Shown here: positions 20,903 to 28,022 of the stretch, one piece after another
Layout: the number at the start of each line of letters is the position of its first letter
Numbering within the stretch: the first letter of the stretch is position 1
Source: Nocardia cyriacigeorgica
GTDB taxonomy: Bacteria > Actinomycetota > Actinomycetes > Mycobacteriales > Mycobacteriaceae
Direction: 5' to 3'
Assembly (NCBI RefSeq): GCF_005863245.1
Contig: NZ_VBUT01000004.1
Coordinates: 248,001 to 312,000, forward strand
DNA length: 64,000 nucleotides
Translations under genes and position numbers: made by a program
The notes under the pieces: generated by a model
What the model saw: the letters and a program-made list of their open reading frames with translations, nothing else
Database searches by the model: none
What the model was told of the DNA's origin: nothing

Positions 20903-21806
20903 GGACGTTCACGGCCGCGACCTCGGCTACTTCGTCGCCGTCGCCGAAGAACTGCACTTCGGCCGCGCCGCCGAACGCCTGTTCATCTCCCAGCCCGCAC
21001 TGAGCAAACAGATCCGCGCACTGGAACGGCAGCTGGGCGCGCCACTGTTCGACCGCGACCGCCGAACCGTCACCCTGACGCCGGTCGGCGCGGCCCTCCT
21101 CCCGCACGCCCGCACCATCCTCGCCGAATGGAGCACCGCCCGCGCCGCCGTCGAGGCCGCGAAAACCACCCAGGCGGCCACGCTCGTCGTCGGCATGAGC
21201 ACCAGCCCCGGCCGCGGCCTGCTGCCCGCCATCCGCTCCCGTATGACCGAGCGATTCCCCCAGGTCAGCATCACCCTGCGGCAGATCGCCTGGGGCGATC
21301 CCACCGCCGGACTCGCCGACGGCAGCACCGACGTGGCGTTCGTCTGGCTGCCGCTGCCCGAACAGGACCGCTTCGACGCCGTCGTGGTGGCGCGCGAACC
21401 ACGCTTTATCGCGCTGCCCGCATCGCATCGACTGGCCGATCGCGAATTCATCGACTTCGCCGACGTCATCGACGAGCCATTCCTCGCGCTCCCACCCGAA
21501 GCCGGCGAGCTGCGCGACTATTGGCTCGCCCTCGACGCCCGCGCCGGGCGTCCTCCCCTGATCGGCGCCGAGATCACCAGCGCCGAAGAGACCCACGAAG
21601 CCGTCGCCGCCGGGCTCGGCCTGGTCCTACTCGCCGCGGGCAACGCCCCCTTGATAGCCCGCGGCGACGTCGTAGCGCGCCCGATCCACGGGGTGTCCCC
21701 CGCCGAACTGGCCCTAGCCCGCCGCCACACCGACCACCGTCCTCTGGTCCTCGCCTACCTGGACTCAACCCGCCAAGCCACCCCCTCCCCCGACCCACTC
21801 CCGTAG
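20901..21806 (+). CDS. LysR family transcriptional regulator
   Basis: The HTH is at residues 1-60 (LGYFVAVAEELHFGRAAERLFISQPALSKQIRALERQLGAPLFDRDRR). A periplasmic-binding-protein-like effector domain follows from about residue 90 (TLVVGMSTSPGRGLLPAI). I chose ATG 20901 over TTG 20895; both lie in the palindrome and no ribosome site precedes either, so a leaderless message is likely. At 301 residues it has normal length. It sits divergent to the SDR gene, the classic LysR arrangement. Confidence 0.92.
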   Translation: MDVHGRDLGYFVAVAEELHFGRAAERLFISQPALSKQIRALERQLGAPLFDRDRRTVTLTPVGAALLPHARTILAEWSTARAAVEAAKTTQAATLVVGMSTSPGRGLLPAIRSRMTERFPQVSITLRQIAWGDPTAGLADGSTDVAFVWLPLPEQDRFDAVVVAREPRFIALPASHRLADREFIDFADVIDEPFLALPPEAGELRDYWLALDARAGRPPLIGAEITSAEETHEAVAAGLGLVLLAAGNAPLIARGDVVARPIHGVSPAELALARRHTDHRPLVLAYLDSTRQATPSPDPLP

Positions 21807-21826
21807 CCCACTCGCCGTGCAGCGTT

Positions 21827-21867
21827 CGCATAGGTTGTGGCGGAAATCTTGCGCTACAACCTATGCG
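21827..21867. promoter_or_regulatory. Long inverted repeat upstream of the P450 gene
   Basis: CGCATAGGTTGT (21827-21838) is matched by ACAACCTATGCG (21856-21867); the arms extend to 15 bases with one mismatch around an 11-base centre. It may terminate the LysR gene or act as an operator for the P450/AraC pair. No T-run follows. Confidence 0.5.
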
Positions 21868-22048
21868 ACGTCATCGGAACCTGTGCGAGCACCGGACTGG
21901 GAGCGGGATTTTTCGATCCGCGACGGCAGATTTCGCTGCGGGGCAGAGATTCCCGATCAAGTGGTTGCGGTTCGCGGTCGCGGCCCACACTCGTCAAGCG
22001 CTCATCGACGCGCGCAGTCAGAGGCCGATCACAGCACCGGAGAACCGC

Positions 22049-23254
22049 ATGACCGAGTCCCTCATTCAGCTGCCCACCGCGGGCGAGCCAGTTATCGACA
22101 CCTTCGACCGGATGATCCGGACCGGGCCGATCGTGCCCTATGAGCTGCCGGGCGGGGTCCGGGCCTGGATGGCGGTCAGCCACCAAGCGGTGACCGAGGT
22201 CCTGGCCGGTGACGGCACGGTGTTCAGCAAGAGCACGAAGAACTGCCCTGCCATGCACGACGGGACGGTCCCGGCCGACTGGCCGCTGCGGGTGCTGACC
22301 GACGCGGATCATCTGCTCAACAAGGACGGCGCCGACCATCTGCGGATGCGCCGCGCGATCGCTCGCGCCTTCACCCCGGCGCGGGTCGCCCAGCTCGAGC
22401 CGCGCATCCAGCAGCTCACCGACGACCTGATCGACAAGTTCGCCGATCAGCCGGAAGTCGACCTCGTCGACAGCTTCACCATGCCGTTGCCGGTCGGGGT
22501 GATCTGCGAACTGTTCGGTGTCCCGGCCGTCGACCAGCCGAAGTTCCGCGGCTGGACCGCCACGCTCATCGCACACACCAGCACCGGCGAGCAGACCCAG
22601 ACCGCCATGCAGGAAATGGTCGGCTACCTGACCGGACTGGTGGCCGACAAGCACAGCAACCCCGGTGATGACCTGGCCTCGGATCTCGTGCGGGCCCAGC
22701 CCGAACACGGACTCGCCGACGCCGAGCTGGTCGAAATGCTGTGGATCATCATCGTGGCCGGTCACGAGACCACCATGCATCTGCTCGGCAATGCGGTGGT
22801 GGCGCTGTACACCTATCCCGAGCAGCTCGCGGCCGCCCGCGCCGGTGACCGCTGGGCCGATGTGGTCGAGGAGACCCTGCGCTACCGGAACGCGGCCTGC
22901 GCGATGTTCAACCGGTATGCGCTGGAAGACATTCAGATTGCCGGTGTCGATATCCCCGCCGGTGCGATCGTCGGCTGGTACGCCGGCGTCGGACGCGATC
23001 CGCAGAAGTATCGGGACGCCGACGTCTTCGATATCGATCGCGATCACTCCGATCAGCTCGGATTCGGCCGCGGCCCGCACTTCTGCCTCGGCGCGCATCT
23101 GGCCCGGCTGGAATCCCGGATCGCCCTGTCCACCTTGTTCACCCGGTTCCCGGACCTGCGGCTCGCCTGCGATCCGGCCGAGATCCCGTACGCGCCGCAG
23201 TTCATGACCAACGGCCCACTGTGTGTGCCGGTTCTGCTCCGATCCGGTGACTGA
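22049..23254 (+). CDS. Cytochrome P450
   Basis: This 401-residue bacterial class I P450 has the I-helix AGHETT (237-242), the ExxR motif at E275-R278, and the heme loop FGRGPHFCLG with Cys346 as ligand. ATG 22049 is taken because it follows CCGGAGA at 22037-22043 and yields a typical length; a much longer open frame upstream has no P450 content. It needs ferredoxin and ferredoxin reductase partners, neither of which is nearby. The downstream AraC regulator may control it. Bacterial P450s of this size usually hydroxylate secondary metabolites, terpenoids or xenobiotics; the substrate cannot be predicted. Confidence 0.95.
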   Translation: MTESLIQLPTAGEPVIDTFDRMIRTGPIVPYELPGGVRAWMAVSHQAVTEVLAGDGTVFSKSTKNCPAMHDGTVPADWPLRVLTDADHLLNKDGADHLRMRRAIARAFTPARVAQLEPRIQQLTDDLIDKFADQPEVDLVDSFTMPLPVGVICELFGVPAVDQPKFRGWTATLIAHTSTGEQTQTAMQEMVGYLTGLVADKHSNPGDDLASDLVRAQPEHGLADAELVEMLWIIIVAGHETTMHLLGNAVVALYTYPEQLAAARAGDRWADVVEETLRYRNAACAMFNRYALEDIQIAGVDIPAGAIVGWYAGVGRDPQKYRDADVFDIDRDHSDQLGFGRGPHFCLGAHLARLESRIALSTLFTRFPDLRLACDPAEIPYAPQFMTNGPLCVPVLLRSGD

Positions 23255-23352
23255 GCGAGCGGGTTCCCGCAGTCGGGAAGATGAAACAATGCTGTCTGAC
23301 CACCGCTGACCGGCCACGTGGAGATCACCATCAGAGCGACCGAGTTCCCGGC

Positions 23353-24453
23353 ATGCGGTATTCCGAACTGACCGTGGCGAGCGCCGCGGTGTGGACCGAA
23401 GTCACCGACCATTTCTTGACCGCCGAGCACCGGTATCGCGATCCGGCCAACTGGTGGGCACGGATCACGGTTCAAGAATCCTCCGGCTACACCCTGCTGC
23501 GCGCACAGCAGCGCGGTGACCACCTGATGAACCGCAGCCGGTCGCATATCCGGCGCGGCCCGGCCGACCACTGCTGGGTCGTGTTCCCCGAGCAGGGCGA
23601 ATACGTCATCCAGCAGCCCGACCGGCTCGTCCGGGTTCCGCCGCGCCACAGCTTCGTTCTCGAACTGGACCAGGCCTGCCGGGTCCTGCTGCCCGGCTCG
23701 ACGGCCTACGCGCTGCTGCTGCCGCGCGCGCAACTCGAACAGCGGTTGTCCGGCGGCGGCTCCCGGAGAGTGCTCGATATGTCGACCGCACTCGGCCAGG
23801 TGGTGCTGAGCATGCTCAGCACCACGCTCGCCGGTCGGTCGCAGCTGACGGCACTGGAATTCGACGCCGTTTGCGACCGGATCACCGAACTGCTGTGCCT
23901 GATGCTCGTCGGCGACATCGGCCCACAACAGGCCGACGCGGCCGAAACCATCGACGCCATACGCTCTTTCGTGCGCAAGAATCTCGGCTCCGGTGACGTC
24001 CGGCTGCCCGCGGTCGCCCATGCGCTCGGCTGGTCGCCGAGGCAACTGCGGTCGGTGCTCCACCACACCGGCATCACCTACCGTGACCTGCGGCGCACCG
24101 AAGCCCTGCGCGCCGCTCGTGATCTGCTGGCCCGTCCGAGTCCACTGTCCATCGGCGAGGTGGCCGCGCGCTGCGGGTTCACCAGTGCCGGTTTCTCGAC
24201 GGCGTTCAAAGCCGAATACGGTGAAACGCCACGGAACTTTCGCAGGCGGCGGCTGTCGGAGCACCTCGCGACCGCTTCGGCCGACCGCGACCGGCCCAGC
24301 ACGACCACCGACCTCATCGCTCAACCGCGACCTTGCCCTGCGCTCGAGATTCGAGGAGATCAATCAGCATGCGCGCGATGCACGAAACCGATGCACGCAA
24401 CAACTTTGCGGCCGTGCTCGACGCCGCCGGCGACGACAGCGATCACGTGGTGA
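23353..24453 (+). CDS. AraC family transcriptional regulator
   Basis: The N-terminal part is an AraC-binding-like domain (MRYSELTVASAAVWTEVTDHF, then beta strands around RRGPADHCWVVFPEQGEYVIQQ). The C-terminal double HTH is complete (DVRLPAVAHALGWSPRQLRSVLHHTG and LSIGEVAARCGFTSAGFSTAFKAEYGETPRNFRRRR). The frame then continues for about 60 unusual residues and overlaps the antitoxin gene by 85 bases, suggesting the native stop was lost when the module arrived. The start at 23353 is preferred over 23281 by homology of the first residues. It lies 98 bases after the P450 stop. Confidence 0.85.
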   Translation: MRYSELTVASAAVWTEVTDHFLTAEHRYRDPANWWARITVQESSGYTLLRAQQRGDHLMNRSRSHIRRGPADHCWVVFPEQGEYVIQQPDRLVRVPPRHSFVLELDQACRVLLPGSTAYALLLPRAQLEQRLSGGGSRRVLDMSTALGQVVLSMLSTTLAGRSQLTALEFDAVCDRITELLCLMLVGDIGPQQADAAETIDAIRSFVRKNLGSGDVRLPAVAHALGWSPRQLRSVLHHTGITYRDLRRTEALRAARDLLARPSPLSIGEVAARCGFTSAGFSTAFKAEYGETPRNFRRRRLSEHLATASADRDRPSTTTDLIAQPRPCPALEIRGDQSACARCTKPMHATTLRPCSTPPATTAITW

Positions 24454-24653
24454 TCACTCGCAGCGGCGGAAGGGAGCCCGTGGTGGTCATATCGTTGCGC
24501 GAATGGGAAGCGATCACGGAAACCGCCTACCTGCTGTCCGACCCGGCCAACGCTGCTTGGCTGGCCAAGGGCATCGCGCAGGCCGAGGCGGGGCAGGCCA
24601 CCGCACGCGAACTCATCGATCCCGACGCCACCGCAGCCGAGAGCGACCGATGA
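24369..24653 (+). CDS. yefM: Phd/YefM family antitoxin
   Basis: This 94-residue protein (MRAMHETDARNNFAAVLDAAGDDSDHVVITRSGGREPVVVISLREWEAITE) is a standard YefM/Phd fold, with the N-terminal DNA-binding domain and a C-terminal toxin-neutralising helix (LLSDPANAAWLAKGIAQAEAGQ). The start at 24369 is supported by GAGGAGA at 24354-24360. It overlaps the YoeB-like toxin gene by 4 bases (ATGA) and lies inside the 3' end of the AraC frame. Confidence 0.92.
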   Translation: MRAMHETDARNNFAAVLDAAGDDSDHVVITRSGGREPVVVISLREWEAITETAYLLSDPANAAWLAKGIAQAEAGQATARELIDPDATAAESDR

Positions 24654-24901
24654 GCCGCACCCTCACGTTCACCGATACCGGTTGGGCCGATTACCTGTAC
24701 TGGCGGCACACCGACCAGGCGATGCTCAGGACATTGAACCGATTGATCGAGGAGATCCGCCGCAACGGCAACGCCGGAGACGGCGGCTCACCTGAACCGC
24801 TACGTCAGAAGCTGTCCGGATGGTGGTCGCGCCGGATCGATCACGAATACCGCCTCGTCTACCGCTCCGACGACGACACCGTGGTCATCATCGCCTGCTG
24901 A
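24650..24901 (+). CDS. yoeB: YoeB family mRNA interferase, C-terminally truncated
   Basis: YoeB toxins cut mRNA at the ribosomal A site. This 83-residue protein matches the family along its length (WADYLYWRHTDQ, PEPLRQKLSGWWSRRIDHEYRLVY), keeping the equivalents of Glu46 (E49) and Arg65 (R68). It then ends at VVIIAC, where E. coli YoeB and M. tuberculosis RelK continue with RYHY. The missing tail contains the catalytic His83 and Tyr84. The toxin may therefore be weak or inactive, though it could still bind YefM for autoregulation. A strong terminator follows. Confidence 0.9.
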   Translation: MSRTLTFTDTGWADYLYWRHTDQAMLRTLNRLIEEIRRNGNAGDGGSPEPLRQKLSGWWSRRIDHEYRLVYRSDDDTVVIIAC

Positions 24902-24920
24902 GAGCCCCGAAAGCTGAAAA

Positions 24921-24948
24921 AGCCCCTCACCTGAACAGGTGAGGGGCT
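24921..24948. terminator. Bidirectional terminator between yoeB and tRNA-Ser
   Basis: A perfect 12-bp stem (24921-24932 with 24937-24948) and a 4-base loop are flanked by an A-run on the left and TTTT on the right. It can therefore end transcription from both the toxin operon and the convergent tRNA gene. Confidence 0.9.
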
Positions 24949-24955
24949 TTTGTGG

Positions 24956-25043
24956 CGGTGGCGGAGGGATTTGAACCCTCGGAGGGGGGTTACCCCTCAC
25001 ACGCTTTCGAGGCGTGCTCCTTAGGCCGCTCGGACACGCCACC
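24956..25043 (-). tRNA. tRNA-Ser(CGA)
   Basis: The minus strand folds as an 88-base tRNA with a GGTGGCG/CGCCACC acceptor stem, G discriminator, long variable arm and the TTCAAAT T-loop. The anticodon loop is CTCGAAA, anticodon CGA, reading UCG codons. It is a type II tRNA as expected for serine. CCA is not encoded. Confidence 0.95.
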
Positions 25044-25097
25044 GCCGACTAGGCTACCGGATGCCTCGCGGATCGCTAAATCGGCAGGTCAGAGAGG

Positions 25098-25670
25098 TCA
25101 GCGTTGGGAGTGGAAGAACTCGTCGAGGAGGGTGGCGCATTCGGGTTCGAGGATGCCGCCGCGGACTTCGGGGCGATGGTTGAGGCGGCGGTCACGGACG
25201 ACGTCCCAGAGGGAGCCGACGGCGCCGGTCTTGGGTTCCCAGGCGCCGAAGATCAGGCGGCCGACGCGGGCCAGCACCAGGGCACCCGCGCACATGGTGC
25301 ACGGTTCGAGGGTGACGGCGAGGGTCGCGCCTTCCAGCCGCCAGCCGTCACCGTGCACGGCGGCGGCCCGGCGCAAGGCCAGGACCTCGGCGTGCGCGGT
25401 GGGGTCGCCGAGGGCTTCCCTGGCGTTGGCCGCACGGGCCAGTTCGCGGCCGTCGGCGTCGAAGACGACCGCGCCCACCGGGACGTCGCGTGGGTCGGCG
25501 GCGCGGGCGGCCTCGATCGCGGCGCGGATCATGTCGGCGTCGGACGGACGCGCCTGGATCGGACGTGCTTGCACCGGATCCGGGCCGGGCACCAGACCGG
25601 AATCGGAGGGCGGACCGCCACTGGAACCGCGGTCCGGCCACTCACCGGGGCCGAACGGCACGTGCCTCAT
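25098..25670 (-). CDS. tadA: tRNA-specific adenosine-34 deaminase
   Basis: TadA converts A34 of tRNA-Arg(ACG) to inosine; that tRNA gene is also in this window (50594-50666). The zinc ligands are H93 (HAE, with E95 as proton shuttle) and C124 and C127 (PCTMC). The deaminase core starts near residue 47 (MIRAAIEAA), so the ATG at 25670 gives an unusual ~45-residue proline-rich extension. GTG 25574 or ATG 25532 would give the usual ~150 residues. The ATG at 25670 lies one base after the stop of the upstream gene, which supports coupling. Confidence 0.92.
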   Translation of the reverse strand: MRHVPFGPGEWPDRGSSGGPPSDSGLVPGPDPVQARPIQARPSDADMIRAAIEAARAADPRDVPVGAVVFDADGRELARAANAREALGDPTAHAEVLALRRAAAVHGDGWRLEGATLAVTLEPCTMCAGALVLARVGRLIFGAWEPKTGAVGSLWDVVRDRRLNHRPEVRGGILEPECATLLDEFFHSQR

Positions 25671-25671
25671 C

Positions 25672-26211
25672 TCAGCGCGGCAGTTTGTCCAGCACCGCCG
25701 ACAGTTCGTTGGCGAAGCCGAGGCGCTGGGCGATCATGCCGAGCTGCTCGTCGGGGTAGAGATCGGTTTCGGCGAGGATGACGCTGAGCACCGGTTCGGG
25801 CAGGCCGAGGTCGGCGAGCACGCCGAGATCGCCCTCCTCCCACGGTTCGACATCGTCCAATTCGTCCGGATCGATATCGGGGATCTCGACGTTCAGCGAT
25901 TCGAGGACGTCGGCGGCGATGTCGTAGTCGATCGCGGCGGTGGCGTCCGAGACCAGCAGGCGGGTGCCGCTGGGGGCGGGGCGAACCACCACGAAGAACT
26001 CGTCGTCGACGTCGAGCAACCCGAACACCGCGCCGGAGCTGCGCAGTGCCTTCAGTTCGTCTTCGGCTGCGGCCAGGCTGGTGAGCGCGGCCGAGCTCAG
26101 CGGACTACACCGCCAGGTGACGTCTTCACGGACAACGGCTACCGCGAAACCTTCCACGTCGTCGAAATCGTCCGACGTCGCCCTGTTCCCGCCCGAGCGC
26201 TGTGCTGCCAT
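25672..26211 (-). CDS. tRNA adenosine deaminase-associated protein
   Basis: This 179-residue acidic protein begins MAAQRSGGNRATSDDFDDVEGFAVAVVREDVTW and contains FGLLDVDDEFFVVVRPAPSGTRLLVSDATAA, the signature of the actinobacterial family always encoded next to tadA. The start at 26211 was chosen from this N-terminus. Its C-terminal half is rich in Asp and Glu (DIDPDELDDVEPWEEGDLGVL). A direct role in deamination has not been shown to my knowledge. It is divergent from tyrA, with 58 bases between the starts. Confidence 0.85.
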   Translation of the reverse strand: MAAQRSGGNRATSDDFDDVEGFAVAVVREDVTWRCSPLSSAALTSLAAAEDELKALRSSGAVFGLLDVDDEFFVVVRPAPSGTRLLVSDATAAIDYDIAADVLESLNVEIPDIDPDELDDVEPWEEGDLGVLADLGLPEPVLSVILAETDLYPDEQLGMIAQRLGFANELSAVLDKLPR

Positions 26212-26269
26212 GGGCGCAACGGTAGTCGGCTCGAGGTCAAATGTTGAAGTCGTATGCGAATCTGTTCCG

Positions 26270-27220
26270 GTGACTGGTGACCGGCAAGCCCCCGTATGCG
26301 TCCTCGGGACCGGATTGATCGGCGGATCGCTGCTGCGCGCGGCGGTCGGCGCCGGATTCGACGCGTGGGGATACAACCGGTCGGCGGCGGGCGCCGAGGC
26401 CGCTCGCGCGGACGGCTTCGACGTCACCGGCGACCTGCCCGCGGTACTGCGCCGGGCGGCCGAGACCGATGCGCTGCTCGTGGTCGCGGTGCCGATGCCG
26501 GCGGTCGACCAGATCCTGTCCGCGGTCTCCACCTTCGCCCCCGAATGCGCGCTGACGGATGTGGTGAGCGTGAAAGCACCGGTCGCGGCGTCCGTGCGGC
26601 GGCACGGGCTCGGTGCGCGGTTCGTCGGCGGGCATCCGATGGCGGGGACCTCGCAGTCCGGCTGGGCGGCAACCGATCCCGCGCTCTTCCAGGGCGCCGC
26701 GTGGGCTGTCGGAGTCGACCCCGGCACGCATCCGCAGCCGTGGACGCAGGTGGTCGAGCTGGCGCTGGCCTGCGGTTCGGTGGTTGTTCCCGTCGTCGCC
26801 GAGGAGCACGACCGCGCGGTGGCCCGCATCTCGCATCTGCCCCACGTGCTGGCCGAGGCGCTGGCGATAGCCGGCGCGGGCGGCGGTGAGCTGGCGCTCG
26901 GGCTGGCGGCGGGCTCGTTCCGGGACGGCACCCGCGTCGCCGCCACCGCCCCCGGCCTGGTGCGCGCCATCTGCGAACCGAACGCGGCGGCCCTGCTCGA
27001 GGTGCTCGACGAGACCCTGACAGTGCTGAACGGCGCCCGCGACCTGCTGGCCGAAGACGGCTCGCTCGCCGACCTCACCGAGGCCGGGCACGACGGGCGT
27101 CAACGGTACGAAACGAGCGAACGCTGGGAGATCACCGATATCCGGCCCGGCGATCAGGACTGGCTGGAGCGTCTACGCGAGGCCGGGCAACGCGGCGGCG
27201 TGATCACCCGCCTCGACTGA
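26270..27220 (+). CDS. tyrA: Prephenate dehydrogenase
   Basis: TyrA oxidises and decarboxylates prephenate to 4-hydroxyphenylpyruvate on the route to tyrosine. The NAD-binding loop GTGLIGGSLL is at residues 12-21. HPMAGTSQSGW is the conserved TyrA motif with the substrate-binding His, and ISHLPHVLAEAL marks the dimerisation domain. From GTG 26270 the length is 316 residues, with no ACT or chorismate mutase domain. The aromatic aminotransferase at 51718 could perform the next step. The order tRNA-Ser, tadA, associated protein, tyrA matches what I recall of mycobacteria. Confidence 0.93.
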   Translation: MTGDRQAPVCVLGTGLIGGSLLRAAVGAGFDAWGYNRSAAGAEAARADGFDVTGDLPAVLRRAAETDALLVVAVPMPAVDQILSAVSTFAPECALTDVVSVKAPVAASVRRHGLGARFVGGHPMAGTSQSGWAATDPALFQGAAWAVGVDPGTHPQPWTQVVELALACGSVVVPVVAEEHDRAVARISHLPHVLAEALAIAGAGGGELALGLAAGSFRDGTRVAATAPGLVRAICEPNAAALLEVLDETLTVLNGARDLLAEDGSLADLTEAGHDGRQRYETSERWEITDIRPGDQDWLERLREAGQRGGVITRLD

Positions 27221-27273
27221 TCGCCCGGCCGATCAGCCCGGCCTGCCGGGCTGCCCGGCGCCGAACTTTTGAC

Positions 27274-27329
27274 GAGAGCTACATGAGCGAGGGGCCTTCT
27301 CGGCATTTGCCTCAGCCATGTAGCACTCG
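27274..27329. repeat. 56-bp interspersed repeat, copy 1
   Basis: It starts GAGAGCTACATG and ends CATGTAGCACTCG, so the two ends are near-perfect inverted repeats and can form a hairpin. It is 50 of 56 bases identical to copy 2 at 40550-40605. It lies between convergent tyrA and the glycolipid-binding gene. Confidence 0.85.
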
Positions 27330-27374
27330 CCGCGCCTCCGAGTGGGCGGGGCGCTGCGGGATCGAGCCGGCTGT

Positions 27375-27986
27375 TCAGATGCGTTCGGCGAGGCCCGGGT
27401 AGTCGAGGAGGAAGCCGTCCTGGTCGACGGTGACGGTGGCGCTGGAGACCGGGGACAGGACGCTGATGCCGTCGCTGGCGCTGCTGTAGACCAGGCTGGC
27501 TTCCTGCACGGTGAGCTCGGGCAGACGGACGTAGACGACCGGGACCTGCACGTCTTCCACCGCGTGCTGGAGGCTGAAGCGGCGGATGGGCAGGGTGTTG
27601 AAGAACGGGCTGAGCACCACGTCCACATCGAGGGCGCCGCCGAAGGTGGAGCGGATGTGGGTGCCGGTGGCGTCGATCAGCCAGTAGTTCTCCTCATCGC
27701 GGGAGATGGAGGCGTGCCGCTCCCCCGCCGCGGTGGTGCTGCGCAGCGAGAGGCGTTTGGTGGCGCCGTTCTCGTCGGTGACCAGATCGTAGGAGGCGCT
27801 GAACGCCGGATGCTCGGCGCCCGCACCGCCGATGATGCGGCCGGTGGCCCGGATGCGGTTGCCGTTGACGGTCACGCGGACCGATTCCATCCGCGTCGCG
27901 TCATGCGCGCGCCAGGTGAGGACCGCGGGCCATCGGGAGGGCGACGGGCTCTCGTTGCCTGATGCTGCGTCGGTCGCGTGCGTCAC
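27375..27986 (-). CDS. Putative glycolipid-binding protein (DUF1089 family)
   Basis: This 203-residue protein has the features of the glycolipid-binding family: WRAHDATRMESVRVT at the start, FSASYDLVTDENGATKRLSLRS, then DVDVVLSPFFNTLPIRRF and VPVVYVRLPELTV. It starts at GTG 27986 and has no signal peptide. It lies 36 bases downstream of the ABC exporter pair on the same strand, so it may belong to that operon and handle a lipid cargo. The family's biochemical role is poorly known. Confidence 0.85.
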   Translation of the reverse strand: MTHATDAASGNESPSPSRWPAVLTWRAHDATRMESVRVTVNGNRIRATGRIIGGAGAEHPAFSASYDLVTDENGATKRLSLRSTTAAGERHASISRDEENYWLIDATGTHIRSTFGGALDVDVVLSPFFNTLPIRRFSLQHAVEDVQVPVVYVRLPELTVQEASLVYSSASDGISVLSPVSSATVTVDQDGFLLDYPGLAERI

Positions 27987-28022
27987 GTATCTACCGTAAG
28001 CGACGACAGCGTCATGACCGCA

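Noticed and set aside
20069..22048. Long open frame continuing upstream of the P450 start (total 1061 codons)
   Set aside because: It runs antisense through the SDR gene and across lysR, has Arg/Pro/Gly-rich random-looking sequence, and the P450 homology begins only at ATG 22049.
27231..27340. Short peptides encoded across the 56-bp repeats (MAEANAEKAPRSCSS type)
   Set aside because: Copy 3 carries a stop in the same frame and the changes between copies 1 and 2 do not favour silent positions, so structure rather than coding is the better reading.
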